Shown piece by piece: positions 16,389-25,606 of a stretch of 64,000 bases of DNA (within the stretch, counting starts at the first letter, position 1; each line of letters starts with the position of its first letter). The notes beneath the pieces were generated by a model. It searched no databases and was not told the DNA's origin. It worked only from the letters and a program-made list of their open reading frames with translations. Origin of the DNA: Carnobacterium maltaromaticum DSM 20342 (GTDB lineage: Bacteria > Bacillota > Bacilli > Lactobacillales > Carnobacteriaceae); the NCBI RefSeq assembly GCF_000744945.1, contig NZ_JQMX01000001.1:186001-250000 (forward strand), read 5' to 3'. A program made the translations under genes and the position numbers.

Positions 16389-16943
16389 ATGATTAGAGTA
16401 GGAAGGAAAGCTGACGTTTACGAGGTTGTACCTTTAATAGTAGAAATGATTGTCGAAGCTGAGCTGAGTATTTTAGCCACAATGAGTTCTGAGGAATTAA
16501 CTCAACTATTACAACTTGGCTTCCAACTTGAAGATTATCGATACAGTTATAAGAATGCAATTGTTCTAACGAATAATCTTGATGAGACCGTGGGTGTTGC
16601 TTTTGGTTATCCTGGAGAATTGGGACCTATTATAGATCAACCCTTCACTCCAATTCTAGTGAGTCATGGTTTTAGTGAAGAGTTTGTTTTTTTCCCAGAC
16701 CGAGAAACATTTCAAGAAGAATGGTATCTAGATATTATGATTATTAAAGCCAATCAGCGTGGAAAAGGCTATGGGAAAGAATTATTACAAGCTATTTTAA
16801 ATTCAAAAAAAGGAACGATTGGGTTAAATTGTGCTCAAAATAACCCTCAGCTTCTTCAGTTTTATGCTTCTTTCAATTTCAAAACAGTAGGATCATTAGT
16901 GATTGGTGGACATAGATACAATCATATGCAAGTAGAAGTGTAA
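16389..16943 (+). CDS. GNAT-family N-acetyltransferase
   Basis: 184-residue acetyl-CoA-dependent acetyltransferase fold. The acetyl-CoA loop is visible in ANQRGKGYGKELLQAIL (R/Q-x-x-G-x-G/A pattern), followed by GLNCAQNNPQLLQFYASFNFKTVG, the usual N-P-x-A-x-x-F-Y-x-x-x-G-F region. The acceptor substrate is unknown. AGGGGGAT precedes the ATG. It lies 35 bases after the frameshifted gene and may share its transcript. Confidence 0.88.
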   Translation: MIRVGRKADVYEVVPLIVEMIVEAELSILATMSSEELTQLLQLGFQLEDYRYSYKNAIVLTNNLDETVGVAFGYPGELGPIIDQPFTPILVSHGFSEEFVFFPDRETFQEEWYLDIMIIKANQRGKGYGKELLQAILNSKKGTIGLNCAQNNPQLLQFYASFNFKTVGSLVIGGHRYNHMQVEV

Positions 16944-16950
16944 TCAAATA

Positions 16951-16987
16951 AAAAAGCAAGTTGAGATCGGTCTCAACTTGCTTTTTT
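16951..16987. terminator. Bidirectional terminator between GNAT and yitT
   Basis: A 16-bp perfect stem with loop TCGG, flanked by an A run and a T run, serves both converging genes. The last base overlaps the yitT stop region. Confidence 0.9.
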
Positions 16988-17832
16988 TATTCACTTGTTA
17001 CTTGTTTAGTAAAACCTTCTCCAACTACACGTTGAACATCATTAATAATAAAGAAAGCTTTTGGATCATATTTATTTACAATCTTAGTCAAATGAAGTAA
17101 CTGTTGCCGATTGACTACTGTGTACAAAATTTTACGATCTTGTTTTAAGTAATAGCCTTGACCATGAAAAATAGTAATACCACGTTCCAATTCTTTATCA
17201 ATATCACGGGCAATCAGCTCATATTGGTCAGAAATAATAGTAACGGATTTCTTAGGATTAAAGCCTTCCAAAAGAAAATCAAGAACTTTTGTAGAAACGT
17301 ATAAAGATAGGACTGTAAAGAGCATGTTTTCTAATCCGATAATAAAAACAGAAGGAATAACAACAATTAGGTCGAAGAATAATAAAGCATAACTTGTATT
17401 CCAGCCTAAATATTTATTTGCCAATTTTGCTAAAATGGCACTACCAGCAGTTGTTCCACCACCAAGCATAATTAATCCCATTCCACAACCCATCATCGCT
17501 CCAGCTGCTAAAGCTGCAACAATCGTTTCATCAGCAGAAAATCCCCAGCCGGTTGTTAAACGTAAAAATATAGAAGTTAAGGCAACGGCGAAAATAGTTA
17601 AAAATATCGTAGCTTTATCAAGGTATTTGTAGCCTATAATCAATAAAACACTGTTAAACATTAGATTTGTTAAAGCAGGTGACCAAGTAAATAAATAATA
17701 CAGCATCATCGTTATTCCGGTAACGCCGCCTTCTCCGAGCTCATTTGGGATTGCAAACATATTGACTGCAAGTGAAAAAATAAAAGCTCCCACAACAATT
17801 TTCAAATAATTAAAAATCGTCTTTTTGTCCAT
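16987..17832 (-). CDS. yitT: YitT-family membrane protein
   Basis: 281-residue membrane protein with five or six predicted helices in the first ~200 residues and a C-terminal cytoplasmic DUF2179 domain (KKSVTIISDQYELIARDIDKEL, GITIFHGQGYYLKQDRKILYTVV). Conserved family elements are FAIPNELGEGGVTGITMMLYY and GGGTTAGSAILAKL. Function is not settled. The frame is open up to 17904, but the ATG at 17832 is preferred because AAGGAGTGG lies 7 bases upstream and the protein then has the usual family length. Confidence 0.9.
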   Translation of the reverse strand: MDKKTIFNYLKIVVGAFIFSLAVNMFAIPNELGEGGVTGITMMLYYLFTWSPALTNLMFNSVLLIIGYKYLDKATIFLTIFAVALTSIFLRLTTGWGFSADETIVAALAAGAMMGCGMGLIMLGGGTTAGSAILAKLANKYLGWNTSYALLFFDLIVVIPSVFIIGLENMLFTVLSLYVSTKVLDFLLEGFNPKKSVTIISDQYELIARDIDKELERGITIFHGQGYYLKQDRKILYTVVNRQQLLHLTKIVNKYDPKAFFIINDVQRVVGEGFTKQVTSE

Positions 17833-17927
17833 CTTAGCACCACTCCTTTTGGTTATAGATAGATTATTTTCAATTTGGTTTAGTTTTGTTCGTTTACAAA
17901 TCAATTAATTTCAACGGAATAAATTGC

Positions 17928-17973
17928 AAAAAATAAGACACTGCTTGCTCCATTACTGGGCATTCAGAGTCTT
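17928..17973 (-). terminator. Terminator downstream of the yeiH-like gene
   Basis: On the minus strand AAGAC-CTG pairs with CAG-GTCTT (single mismatch), followed by ATTTTTT. It lies 136 bases beyond the exporter stop codon. The rest of the gap is AT-rich with nothing else supported. Confidence 0.6.
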
Positions 17974-18108
17974 TTATGAAAAAAGAACGAAAACAAAATG
18001 TAATCCGATTGATAAACAATCTCTTATGACAAACTAAATTTCTTTTCTACCTAGAAAAATATATCATAAAAGGAGTCGATAGGCAACTGAATTTATATGC
18101 GAAGCTCT

Positions 18109-19101
18109 TTAATGAAAGAAAATAGAAATTAAGGTTACCGCAATTAAAATTTGGCTTACTCCAATTCCCAATCCATAAAGAGCAAAGCGGCTACCTTGTT
18201 TAATTAGATCAGCTAAATTCAAACGTAAACCAATACCTGCTAATGCAATAATTTCAAACCAACCACTAGTGTCATGCATAACGTTTTGCAAAAATTCTGG
18301 GATAAAACCTAAACTTCCAATCAAACAAATGATGAAGAAACCAATCACATACCATGGAATTTTAACCGATTTTTTTCCTGTTGCTTGTTTGTTAGCTGTT
18401 TCATTTGTTTTGTAACGACCAAATAAATAGACAATAACAACTAACATGAGAATTCGCATAATTTTGAAAATCATAGCTGTTGTTAATACCTGACTATTTA
18501 CCATGCTCCCACTTGCAACAACTTGACCAACAGATTGTAATATCCCACCAATCAGAGCAGAGGTTTTCAGATGCTCATAATTGTAAAAGAAATAACTCAA
18601 TACAGGTAGCAGTAACATCAAAAGAGTTCCCGTTAAATTAACAATTGTAATAACTAGTCCAACCTCTTCTTCATCGGCATCTAAAACAGGAGCTGTAGCC
18701 GCGACTGCTGATGATCCACAAACAGCATTTCCACTTGCCATAAGCAGCGTAATGTTTTCAGAAAATTTTAACTTTCGACCAATAAAGATAGCACATAAAA
18801 TGGTTCCAGTCATTTGTAAAATAATAAATAAAAATCCGCTAATGCCTAAAACAGAAATTGTTTGAAAAGTAATCGTTCCACCTAACAAGACAACAGAATA
18901 CTCCAATAATGTACTTTCTGAAAACTTGGTTCCACGACTATATCTTTCATGTTTAAGAAATGTATTTCCAAGAAAAATACCTAAAAAAATTGAAAGTGTT
19001 GCTGCCCCTAAAGTGGGGAGAAAAATAGCTAAAATTTTACTTAAAACTGCTACTCCAACACAAATAATGACACCGGGTAAAAATTGCTTTATTTTGTTCA
19101 T
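18109..19101 (-). CDS. YeiH-family putative sulfate exporter (UPF0324)
   Basis: 330-residue membrane protein with about ten hydrophobic segments. The family signatures are LLEYSVVLLGGTITFQTI, MASGNAVCGSSAVAATAPVL (the conserved NAVCG/SSA motif) and SALIGGILQSVGQVVASG. Family annotation is 'putative sulfate exporter', but experimental support is thin. It is divergently transcribed from a LysR-type regulator gene, the usual arrangement for this family, so control by that regulator is likely. Confidence 0.9.
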   Translation of the reverse strand: MNKIKQFLPGVIICVGVAVLSKILAIFLPTLGAATLSIFLGIFLGNTFLKHERYSRGTKFSESTLLEYSVVLLGGTITFQTISVLGISGFLFIILQMTGTILCAIFIGRKLKFSENITLLMASGNAVCGSSAVAATAPVLDADEEEVGLVITIVNLTGTLLMLLLPVLSYFFYNYEHLKTSALIGGILQSVGQVVASGSMVNSQVLTTAMIFKIMRILMLVVIVYLFGRYKTNETANKQATGKKSVKIPWYVIGFFIICLIGSLGFIPEFLQNVMHDTSGWFEIIALAGIGLRLNLADLIKQGSRFALYGLGIGVSQILIAVTLISIFFH

Positions 19102-19257
19102 ATGATGCTTTCCTTCTTTCTTGAAATCTACTAATTTTATTATTTTTTACCTTTTTAAAATTAATTTATATATTTAGTATACACTCTATGTTATCATTAT
19201 TAAAATACGAAAAACTGATGAATTCGATTAGTAAATATAATAGAAAGAGGTTGGAAC

Positions 19258-20085
19258 ATGCTTAGATTAATTGAGACATTTAAAGTAGTTTATGAAGAAA
19301 TGAATTTTACACTTGCCGCAGAGAAACTATTTATTGCACAGCCAACTGTTTCAATGCATATTCAAAAATTAGAGGAAGAATTATCTACGACATTATTTAT
19401 TCGAGATGGGCGAAAAAAAGTAATCCCTACTCAAAGTGCAGATATACTTTACATTCAGGGGAAAGCAATGTTAACCCTTTGGCAAGAAACCCACGAAAAA
19501 ATTCAACAAGTACACGGTCAAATTAGACATACATGTAAAATTGGAGCATCAAATACAATTGCTGTTTATGTATTGCCATTGATTTTAAAAGAATTAAAAC
19601 AGGATTTCCCAATGATTGATTTTGAAATTTATATGAGTAATTCTGATGAAGTTTTAAAGAATGTAAGAAATATGAAATGGGATTTTGGTTTAATTGAAAC
19701 AACCTTGAACTCTGGTGAGTTAGAACGAATTCAAGTTTTACAAGACGAGTTAGTTTTAGCTGGAAAAACGGAAGAGGACTTTTGGTTATTGAGAGAATCC
19801 GGATCTGGAACCCAACATTATACGCATGACTATTTAATGGAGTTTAATATATTGACACCTAAAAAAATGCTAGTTGAAAGTAACGAAATGATTGTTAAAC
19901 TGTTAGAAAAAGGCATTGGTAAAAGTATTATTTCTAAACGAGCAGTTGGAAATATACCGTATCAAAGTCTGCCTAGCCACTATCAACGCTCCTTTTATTT
20001 AATTAGAAAGAAAGATGAAATTGAGTGGCAACGAGCAGTAAGTAATCAGTTCATTACAAGGTTAAAAGAATTAAAAATAGACTGA
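19258..20085 (+). CDS. LysR-family transcriptional regulator
   Basis: 275 residues. The N-terminal winged helix-turn-helix (1-60) contains FTLAAEKLFIAQPTVSMHIQKLEEEL, and an effector-binding periplasmic-type fold follows (IGASNTIAVYVLPLILKELKQDFP is the typical start). It is slightly shorter than the usual ~290-300. It lies head to head with the YeiH-type exporter gene across 156 bases and probably regulates both. I could not pick a single convincing T-N11-A operator among several AT-rich candidates. The ATG is preceded by AAAGAGG. Confidence 0.9.
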   Translation: MLRLIETFKVVYEEMNFTLAAEKLFIAQPTVSMHIQKLEEELSTTLFIRDGRKKVIPTQSADILYIQGKAMLTLWQETHEKIQQVHGQIRHTCKIGASNTIAVYVLPLILKELKQDFPMIDFEIYMSNSDEVLKNVRNMKWDFGLIETTLNSGELERIQVLQDELVLAGKTEEDFWLLRESGSGTQHYTHDYLMEFNILTPKKMLVESNEMIVKLLEKGIGKSIISKRAVGNIPYQSLPSHYQRSFYLIRKKDEIEWQRAVSNQFITRLKELKID

Positions 20086-20092
20086 TGAAGAG

Positions 20093-20129
20093 AAGCTAAC
20101 GAGCATTTAATTGTTCTTAGCTTTTTTAT
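20093..20129 (+). terminator. Terminator of the LysR gene
   Basis: AAGCTAA pairs with TTAGCTT and is followed by a T-rich tail, 8 bases after the stop codon. Confidence 0.8.
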
Positions 20130-20232
20130 TTGGTCTTATTTAAATGATTGCCTTTTTGGATCAGAAAATAAAAAATAATAAATGGTTTTTACATATAGTA
20201 TAGCTGAGAGGGACGTGGAAAGGAGTTCGAGA

Positions 20233-21297
20233 ATGAAAATTGAGCAAAATGTAATCCAGTTAATGGGAGAAGCAGAAAAGCGGGGTGTGAATGATATTCA
20301 TCTGCTACCTAGAGAAAATAAGTATCAGATTTATTTTAGAGTTAGTGGTCATTTAGTGGAACACTCAGTTGTTTCTCTTAAGAAAGGGGCTCAATTAATT
20401 GCTTATTTAAAATTCCTTTCAAATATGGATGTTGGGGAAAAGCGGTTCCCACAAAGTGGCGCAAAAAATATGCTGATAAATGGAAGCAACAAATCTGTAC
20501 GCTTCTCAACAATTACTGACTTTCTTCATCAAGAATCTCTAGTTATTCGTTTTTTAAATCAAACGCAAAAGCGCAAACTAGTTCAAACCTGTTATTTTCC
20601 TAATCAAGTTACAGTGTTAAAGCAGTTAATTGAGGTGAAAAGTGGATTGATTTTATTTTCTGGTCCGGTTGGGTCAGGAAAAACAACCACGATGTTCCAA
20701 TTAATTAAAGAATTTGTAGGTAAAGAAAATTGTCAGGTTTTTACAATTGAAGATCCTGTAGAAATTCAAGAAACATTATTTCTCCAAACCCAAGTTAATC
20801 CAAAAGCTGGTATTGGTTACGATTTACTTATAAAAGCTAGTTTGCGACATCATCCAGACATCATTGTTGTCGGAGAAATTAGAGATCAAGAAACAGCTAA
20901 AATGGTCATTCGAGCTGCACTAACAGGTCATTTAATTGTTAGTAGCATTCATGCTAAAAATGGAGAGGGTGTGGTTAAACGACTACTTGAATTAGGTGTA
21001 TCAGCTCAACAAATTAAACAAAGTTTAATAGGTGTTATTTCTCAAAAACTAGTTCCACAATATTGTCCGTTTTGTCAGGGTGAATGCCATCTTTACTGTA
21101 GTTTTTTAGCAGTATATGCTAAACGGTCAGTCATTTATGAAACGTTAACAGGGCGAGAATTAGAAGGTTTAATGGAAGGTGGAGATGCTCAGATAAATTT
21201 AGAAAAACAAACAAAATCTTTTAATTATTATTTAAGGAAGGCGTATAGTTATGGGTTTATTACGAAAAAAAGTTATCGACAATACAAAATCCAATAA
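20233..21297 (+). CDS. comGA: Competence pseudopilus ATPase ComGA
   Basis: GspE/PilB-type secretion ATPase that powers assembly of the transformation pseudopilus at the inner face of the membrane. It has 354 residues. Walker A is GPVGSGKTTT (near residue 145), the Asp box is TIEDPVE, and Walker B is IIVVGEIRDQETA, followed by the His-box region GHLIVSSIHAKNG. A CPFCQ...C cluster follows the core. The frame extends to 20182, but ATG 20233 is chosen for AAAGGAG at a 7-base spacing. It is the first gene of a seven-gene comG operon; its last 47 bases overlap comGB. Confidence 0.95.
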   Translation: MKIEQNVIQLMGEAEKRGVNDIHLLPRENKYQIYFRVSGHLVEHSVVSLKKGAQLIAYLKFLSNMDVGEKRFPQSGAKNMLINGSNKSVRFSTITDFLHQESLVIRFLNQTQKRKLVQTCYFPNQVTVLKQLIEVKSGLILFSGPVGSGKTTTMFQLIKEFVGKENCQVFTIEDPVEIQETLFLQTQVNPKAGIGYDLLIKASLRHHPDIIVVGEIRDQETAKMVIRAALTGHLIVSSIHAKNGEGVVKRLLELGVSAQQIKQSLIGVISQKLVPQYCPFCQGECHLYCSFLAVYAKRSVIYETLTGRELEGLMEGGDAQINLEKQTKSFNYYLRKAYSYGFITKKSYRQYKIQ

Positions 21298-22318
21298 AAA
21301 GATTAAAGAAACACAGCAATCTTTTTTTTTAACAAAATTAGCCGTATTAGTTGCAGAAGGTTTTTCTTTAAAGGAAAGTTTACTCTTTCTAAAAATTATG
21401 CTTCCAAAGCAAGCAGTATGGTTAAATCAAGCATTAAATCAATTAGAAGAAGGTCAAGAATTTTTTCAAGTACTCAATCAGCTAGGATTTTCTGAACGAA
21501 TTTCAAGTCAAGTGTATTTAGCGCAAATTCATGGTCAATTTAGCCAAGTTTTAGCTGATAGTGGTGCTTTTTTAGAAGCAAATGGGAAACGTAAAAAGAA
21601 ATTAAAACAACTCTTGCAGTATCCAATGTTACTTGTTATCTTCATGTTTGGTATTTTATTTGGTATTCGTTTGTTACTACTGCCACACTTTAACGACTTA
21701 GTTCAACAAAATGGTTCATTTACGTCACTTGTTAGTGGAATAGCAATTGGTTTGATTTATTATTTTCCCTATGTATTTATGGGCTTACTTTTTAGTCTTT
21801 TAATCATAAAAATTAGTTTAACTAACTATTTCAAAAAACAAACAGCAATAGCTAAATTGAATTTTATTGTGGCGCTACCTTTCTTTGGAAATTTAATTAA
21901 ACTATATTATACGTATTATTTTAGCTATGAATGGGCTCAATTAGTTAAAAGTGGCTATTCTATGTTGCGGATTATTGAAGTAATGAAAGCCAAAGAAACA
22001 ACAAAAATAATGCAAGAAGTAGCTAATGAAATGGAAAAAGGAATGAAAAACGGGATAGGATTACATGTCGTTATGAAGCAATTGCCTTTTTTGAAAACTG
22101 AATTAGGAGCAATTATATTCCATGGTGAACTCACCAGTCAGTTAGCTAGCGAACTAAATTTGTACGGTCAAATTTGTCAAAATGAATTTGTTCAGAAAAT
22201 CGAAAAATTTATGGGATGGATTCAACCACTCGTTTTTATTCTAGTCGCATTCTTTATTTTATGTATCTATTTAGCTTTATTATTGCCAATGTTTACTATG
22301 ATGGAGGGGATTTTATGA
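21251..22318 (+). CDS. comGB: Competence pseudopilus membrane protein ComGB
   Basis: GspF/PilC-type polytopic membrane platform protein, 355 residues, with two repeated GspF domains. Membrane segments lie near residues 125-145, 160-185 and 325-350. Characteristic stretches are LAVLVAEGFSLKESLLFL and GMLFSLLI-like hydrophobic helices. The start overlaps comGA and has AAGGAAGG upstream. It anchors the ATPase to the growing pseudopilus. Confidence 0.92.
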   Translation: MGLLRKKVIDNTKSNKKIKETQQSFFLTKLAVLVAEGFSLKESLLFLKIMLPKQAVWLNQALNQLEEGQEFFQVLNQLGFSERISSQVYLAQIHGQFSQVLADSGAFLEANGKRKKKLKQLLQYPMLLVIFMFGILFGIRLLLLPHFNDLVQQNGSFTSLVSGIAIGLIYYFPYVFMGLLFSLLIIKISLTNYFKKQTAIAKLNFIVALPFFGNLIKLYYTYYFSYEWAQLVKSGYSMLRIIEVMKAKETTKIMQEVANEMEKGMKNGIGLHVVMKQLPFLKTELGAIIFHGELTSQLASELNLYGQICQNEFVQKIEKFMGWIQPLVFILVAFFILCIYLALLLPMFTMMEGIL

Positions 22319-22650
22319 AAAATAAAAGAGTAAGTCATAAAAAATGGAAATTAAACAATAAGGGCTTTACATTAGTAGAAATGATTTTAGTTTTATTTGT
22401 TATTTCTGTATTGTTAATCTTAGTCATTCCAAATGTTGTTCAGCAAAAAAAGAAAATTGATAACCAAGGTACCGAAGCTTTAATGACTGTGATAGAAACT
22501 CAAATTGAACTTTTTTTATTGGAAAAAGAGCCAGGAATAGAGGTCAGTTTTGCGGCATTAAAAGCGGATAATTATTTAAAACAAAAACAAATTGATAATG
22601 CGATTAACAAAGGGTTAGCGATTGAAAATAACCAGGTTGTCCAGCGATGA
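22315..22650 (+). CDS. comGC: Major competence pseudopilin ComGC
   Basis: 111-residue type IV-like prepilin. The prepilin peptidase motif KGFTLVEM is followed by the hydrophobic stalk helix ILVLFVISVLLILVIPNV. The frame is open much further upstream, but ATG 22315 (ATGA overlap with the comGB stop, GGAGGGG six bases upstream) gives the correct short basic leader. ComGC is the main structural subunit of the pseudopilus and needs the peptidase ComC, not encoded in this window. Confidence 0.93.
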   Translation: MKNKRVSHKKWKLNNKGFTLVEMILVLFVISVLLILVIPNVVQQKKKIDNQGTEALMTVIETQIELFLLEKEPGIEVSFAALKADNYLKQKQIDNAINKGLAIENNQVVQR

Positions 22651-23084
22651 TCAATGCTCGAGGATTTACTTTAATTGAAACGATTTTAATCTTAAGTATC
22701 ATCATGGTTTTATTTGGATTACCAACCGTGATTGCCAATAAAACATACGAAAAAGTACAAAAAATGTTGTTTTTTGAGGCTTTTCAAAGCCATTTACTTG
22801 CTACGCAAAATTATGCATTGTTAGCAAATAAAAAAACGAGTCTGACTATATTTAAATCGGGTACGGTTCGGTATCAAGTGCTTTCTGAAGCAAAAGGTGT
22901 AGTCAATCAAGAATTGACTATTCCGAAAAGCTTAACAGTTGATAAAAATAATTCGATTCGTTACGCTGCTAAAACTGGACGTCCTTCATCCTTTAAAACG
23001 ATTAAATTTAAAAGTTTAGATAAAAGCTATACGTTTAAATTCCAGATGGGAAGTGGACGCTATATTTTTGAAGAAAACGAGTAA
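22647..23084 (+). CDS. comGD: Minor competence pseudopilin ComGD
   Basis: 145 residues with the prepilin motif ARGFTLIET at the extreme N-terminus and a hydrophobic helix (LILSIIMVLFGLPTVI). It overlaps the comGC stop by four bases (ATGA). A typical GspH-like beta-rich C-terminal domain follows. It is probably part of the pseudopilus tip complex. Confidence 0.88.
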   Translation: MINARGFTLIETILILSIIMVLFGLPTVIANKTYEKVQKMLFFEAFQSHLLATQNYALLANKKTSLTIFKSGTVRYQVLSEAKGVVNQELTIPKSLTVDKNNSIRYAAKTGRPSSFKTIKFKSLDKSYTFKFQMGSGRYIFEENE

Positions 23085-23301
23085 AGAGTCTGGTTATTTA
23101 GTGTTAGAAGGGCTCGTGGCATTTGTTTTAATTTTATCTACTATTTCTCTATATTTTCCACTGCTGACAACTATCCTGCAACGACTTCAGATTGAAAAAG
23201 TTAATGTTGAAAAAAACAGGAGAAGATATGAACAAATTCAATTAGGTAGTGACGAAGTAAGCGAGATTCAATTGAAAGGAATTGAATGGGATGAAGAATA
23301 A
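23053..23301 (+). CDS. comGE: Minor competence pseudopilin ComGE
   Basis: Short protein (82 residues from GTG 23053) with a prepilin-like processing site in KESGYLVLEGLVAFVLIL: glycine before the hydrophobic helix and a glutamate at +5. It overlaps comGD by 32 bases. TTG 23068, giving a 77-residue product, is an equally good start because neither has a clear ribosome site; translational coupling to comGD is likely. Assigned by position and motif. Confidence 0.8.
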   Translation: MDAIFLKKTSKESGYLVLEGLVAFVLILSTISLYFPLLTTILQRLQIEKVNVEKNRRRYEQIQLGSDEVSEIQLKGIEWDEE

Positions 23302-23776
23302 TTTGAAAATCGTTCATTCTTCAACTAAAAATAATTTTATAGCGGGTTTTACTTTGTTAGAAGCTTTAGTGGCTACCTTTATTTTGTTTATTTGTGTCTC
23401 AATTCTTTCTTTAAGTCTTCAAAATTATCAACGAATTAGAGAAGTAACATTTAAAGATCGCCAGTTAGAATGGCATTTATTTTTAAATCAATTTGAAGAA
23501 GAAGTGAAAAATACTAGTCTAGTAAAAATAGAAGTAGAAAAAGTTGTTTTCAACAGAGATAACAGTCCTGAAAAAGACCAGTTTTTTTATGAAAAATATC
23601 GCAATATGCTGAGAAAACGCACGAATAAAGGGGCTGGCGGTCATCAACCTGTATTAATGAAACTTGAAACAATAAAGTTCAAAAAATTAAATGATTTTTT
23701 GGAAATCAAGGTAACTTTTACCAATCAAGAAAGCTACGAAGCACTTGTAAAAGTTAACTATATGGGGGATAGCTAA
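23291..23776 (+). CDS. comGF: Minor competence pseudopilin ComGF
   Basis: 161 residues with prepilin motif AGFTLLEA and hydrophobic helix LVATFILFICVSIL, then a beta-rich domain containing WHLFLNQFEEEV and KTNKGAGGHQPVL-like family text. ATG 23291 is chosen over TTG 23282 because AAAGGA then has a 10-base spacing. It overlaps comGE and is immediately followed by comGG. Confidence 0.87.
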   Translation: MKNNLKIVHSSTKNNFIAGFTLLEALVATFILFICVSILSLSLQNYQRIREVTFKDRQLEWHLFLNQFEEEVKNTSLVKIEVEKVVFNRDNSPEKDQFFYEKYRNMLRKRTNKGAGGHQPVLMKLETIKFKKLNDFLEIKVTFTNQESYEALVKVNYMGDS

Positions 23777-24157
23777 ATGAATCAAAAAGGTGCTATTTTA
23801 CCAACTGTAATTATGTTTGTTGCATTATTATTGTTGCTTGCGCTGGGAACAATTACGATTTATCAGGGACAGATGCGCCAATTAATGATACTTAATCAGC
23901 ATTATGAAGCGAAGAGTCTGATGCTGATCGCTAAAAAGCAACTAGAAATAAAAAGAGGTGCAATAAAAAGGGAAGTTAAGGCGATGAAATTGGAATATTC
24001 TACTGGAGATGTAACAATTAAACAAGGACAAGTAGGGGAATTTCAGTTTTTTGTTAAACTACAAAATGACTATATATTGGAAGACGTTTTTACTTTGTCG
24101 GATCTTCCGCTAAAAGTAGATACATCTGAGATGAATAGCGAAATTATTTCTCCATGA
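23777..24157 (+). CDS. comGG: Competence protein ComGG
   Basis: 126 residues: a short basic start MNQKGAILP, a hydrophobic helix (TVIMFVALLLLLALGTITIY) and a soluble tail. It begins directly after the comGF stop codon. This is the poorly conserved last gene of comG operons. The call relies on position plus the single N-terminal helix with K-G before it. Confidence 0.78.
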   Translation: MNQKGAILPTVIMFVALLLLLALGTITIYQGQMRQLMILNQHYEAKSLMLIAKKQLEIKRGAIKREVKAMKLEYSTGDVTIKQGQVGEFQFFVKLQNDYILEDVFTLSDLPLKVDTSEMNSEIISP

Positions 24158-24180
24158 AATAAAGTTAGGAAAATGAAAGA

Positions 24181-24206
24181 AACACAGTATATCCAAAAAC
24201 TGTGTT
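24181..24206 (+). terminator. Weak hairpin after comGG
   Basis: AACACAGT pairs perfectly with ACTGTGTT around a 10-base loop, but only a mixed sequence follows, so it may be a weak terminator or an mRNA 3' end hairpin. Confidence 0.4.
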
Positions 24207-24286
24207 CCTACATATAGAAATTTGAATGTGTACGGCAATCAACTATTTAAGCATAGCAAAAGAAATGAAACAGAAGGCAATATTCA

Positions 24287-24315
24287 TTGTAATCAGACGT
24301 ATTTCACGATATAAT
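24287..24315 (+). promoter_or_regulatory. Promoter of the M24 peptidase gene
   Basis: TTGTAA (24287-24292) and TATAAT (24310-24315) are 17 bases apart, about 70 bases upstream of the start codon. Confidence 0.7.
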
Positions 24316-24387
24316 AAAATGAATTGTGCAAATTTTCGCAGTAGAAATGATTTTGACTAAATACTTATTTTAGGAGGAACTAAAAAT

Positions 24388-25455
24388 ATGAGCCGGATTG
24401 AAAAATTACGTAAAGGTATGCAACAAAGAGGGTTAGATGCCTTATTGGTAACAAGTCCTTATAATCTTCGCTATGTTTCCAACTTTACTGGAACAACTGG
24501 TCTAAGTGTTATTACGCTAACAAATGCTTTTTTTGTAACAGATTTTAGATATACTGAGCAAGTTGCTGAACAAGCTAAAGGGTTCACAGTTGTTCAAAAT
24601 CATGGTCCTATTTATGATGAGGTTGTCAAAATTGTAACGGAACAAAAAATTGAAGCTCTAGGCTTTGAACAAGATTTTGTGACCTTTAGCATTTTTGATA
24701 TGTTAGAAGAAATTATTCCTGGAACAACTGATTTAGTTCCAGTATCAGGTTTAATCGAAGGGTTAAGAGAAGTAAAAGAACCAGAAGAAATTGAAACAAT
24801 CAAAAAAGCTTGTCAAATATCGGATGCAGCTTTTGACTATATATTAGGTGTAATTAAACCAGGTATGTCAGAAATTGAAGTAGCTAATTTGCTTGATTTC
24901 CATATGCGTAGTTTAGGTGCAACGGGTGTTTCATTTGATACAATTGTTGCTAGTGGCTTACGTTCAGCAATGCCTCATGGAGTTGCAAGTCAAAAGTTAA
25001 TTGAAAAAGGCGATTTTGTAACACTTGATTTTGGCTGTTACTACAACGGCTATGTTTCAGATATGACTCGGACATTTGCAGTCGGAGAGCCGATAGCTAA
25101 GCTTAAAGAAATTTACCAAGTAACACTTGAAGCTCAATTGCGTGTTATTGATGCAGCTAAGCCTGGAATATCAGGAATTGAATTAGATGCTGTTGCTCGT
25201 GATTATATTGCTTCTAAGGGTTATGGTGAAGCCTTTGGACATTCAACTGGTCATGGGATTGGATTAGAGATTCATGAAGGTCCAAATGTATCAAAATTAG
25301 CAGAAAAAGCCTTCGTTCCAGGAAATGTTATTACTGATGAACCAGGTATCTATTTACCAGGTATTGGTGGAGTACGGATTGAAGATGATTTATTAATTAC
25401 TGTTGGTGGCAATGAGATTTTGGTTCATTCACCTAAAGAATTAATTATTCTATAA
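24388..25455 (+). CDS. M24-family Xaa-Pro peptidase (YqhT type)
   Basis: Cytoplasmic metallopeptidase of 355 residues that cleaves the bond before proline in peptides. It has an N-terminal creatinase-like domain (1-125) and a pita-bread catalytic domain. Metal ligands sit in LDFGCYYNGYVSDMTRTF (two Asp), GHSTGHGIGLEIHEGP (His) and DEPGIYLPGIGGVRIEDD (two Glu). It lies just upstream of efp, the yqhT-efp arrangement known in bacilli. AGGAGG precedes the ATG. Aminopeptidase P versus prolidase specificity cannot be decided here. Confidence 0.92.
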   Translation: MSRIEKLRKGMQQRGLDALLVTSPYNLRYVSNFTGTTGLSVITLTNAFFVTDFRYTEQVAEQAKGFTVVQNHGPIYDEVVKIVTEQKIEALGFEQDFVTFSIFDMLEEIIPGTTDLVPVSGLIEGLREVKEPEEIETIKKACQISDAAFDYILGVIKPGMSEIEVANLLDFHMRSLGATGVSFDTIVASGLRSAMPHGVASQKLIEKGDFVTLDFGCYYNGYVSDMTRTFAVGEPIAKLKEIYQVTLEAQLRVIDAAKPGISGIELDAVARDYIASKGYGEAFGHSTGHGIGLEIHEGPNVSKLAEKAFVPGNVITDEPGIYLPGIGGVRIEDDLLITVGGNEILVHSPKELIIL

Positions 25456-25606
25456 TAAATGGTTTAGACCATATCGTTATTGGAAAGATTAAATTTATAT
25501 GTGAGAATGCTGAAAAAATTGGATGGAATAACAATTTTATAGTAAGAATGCAAAAAAAATGATACACTATAGTGTAAGAACAGAGATGACTCTAGGAGGA
25601 AAATGA

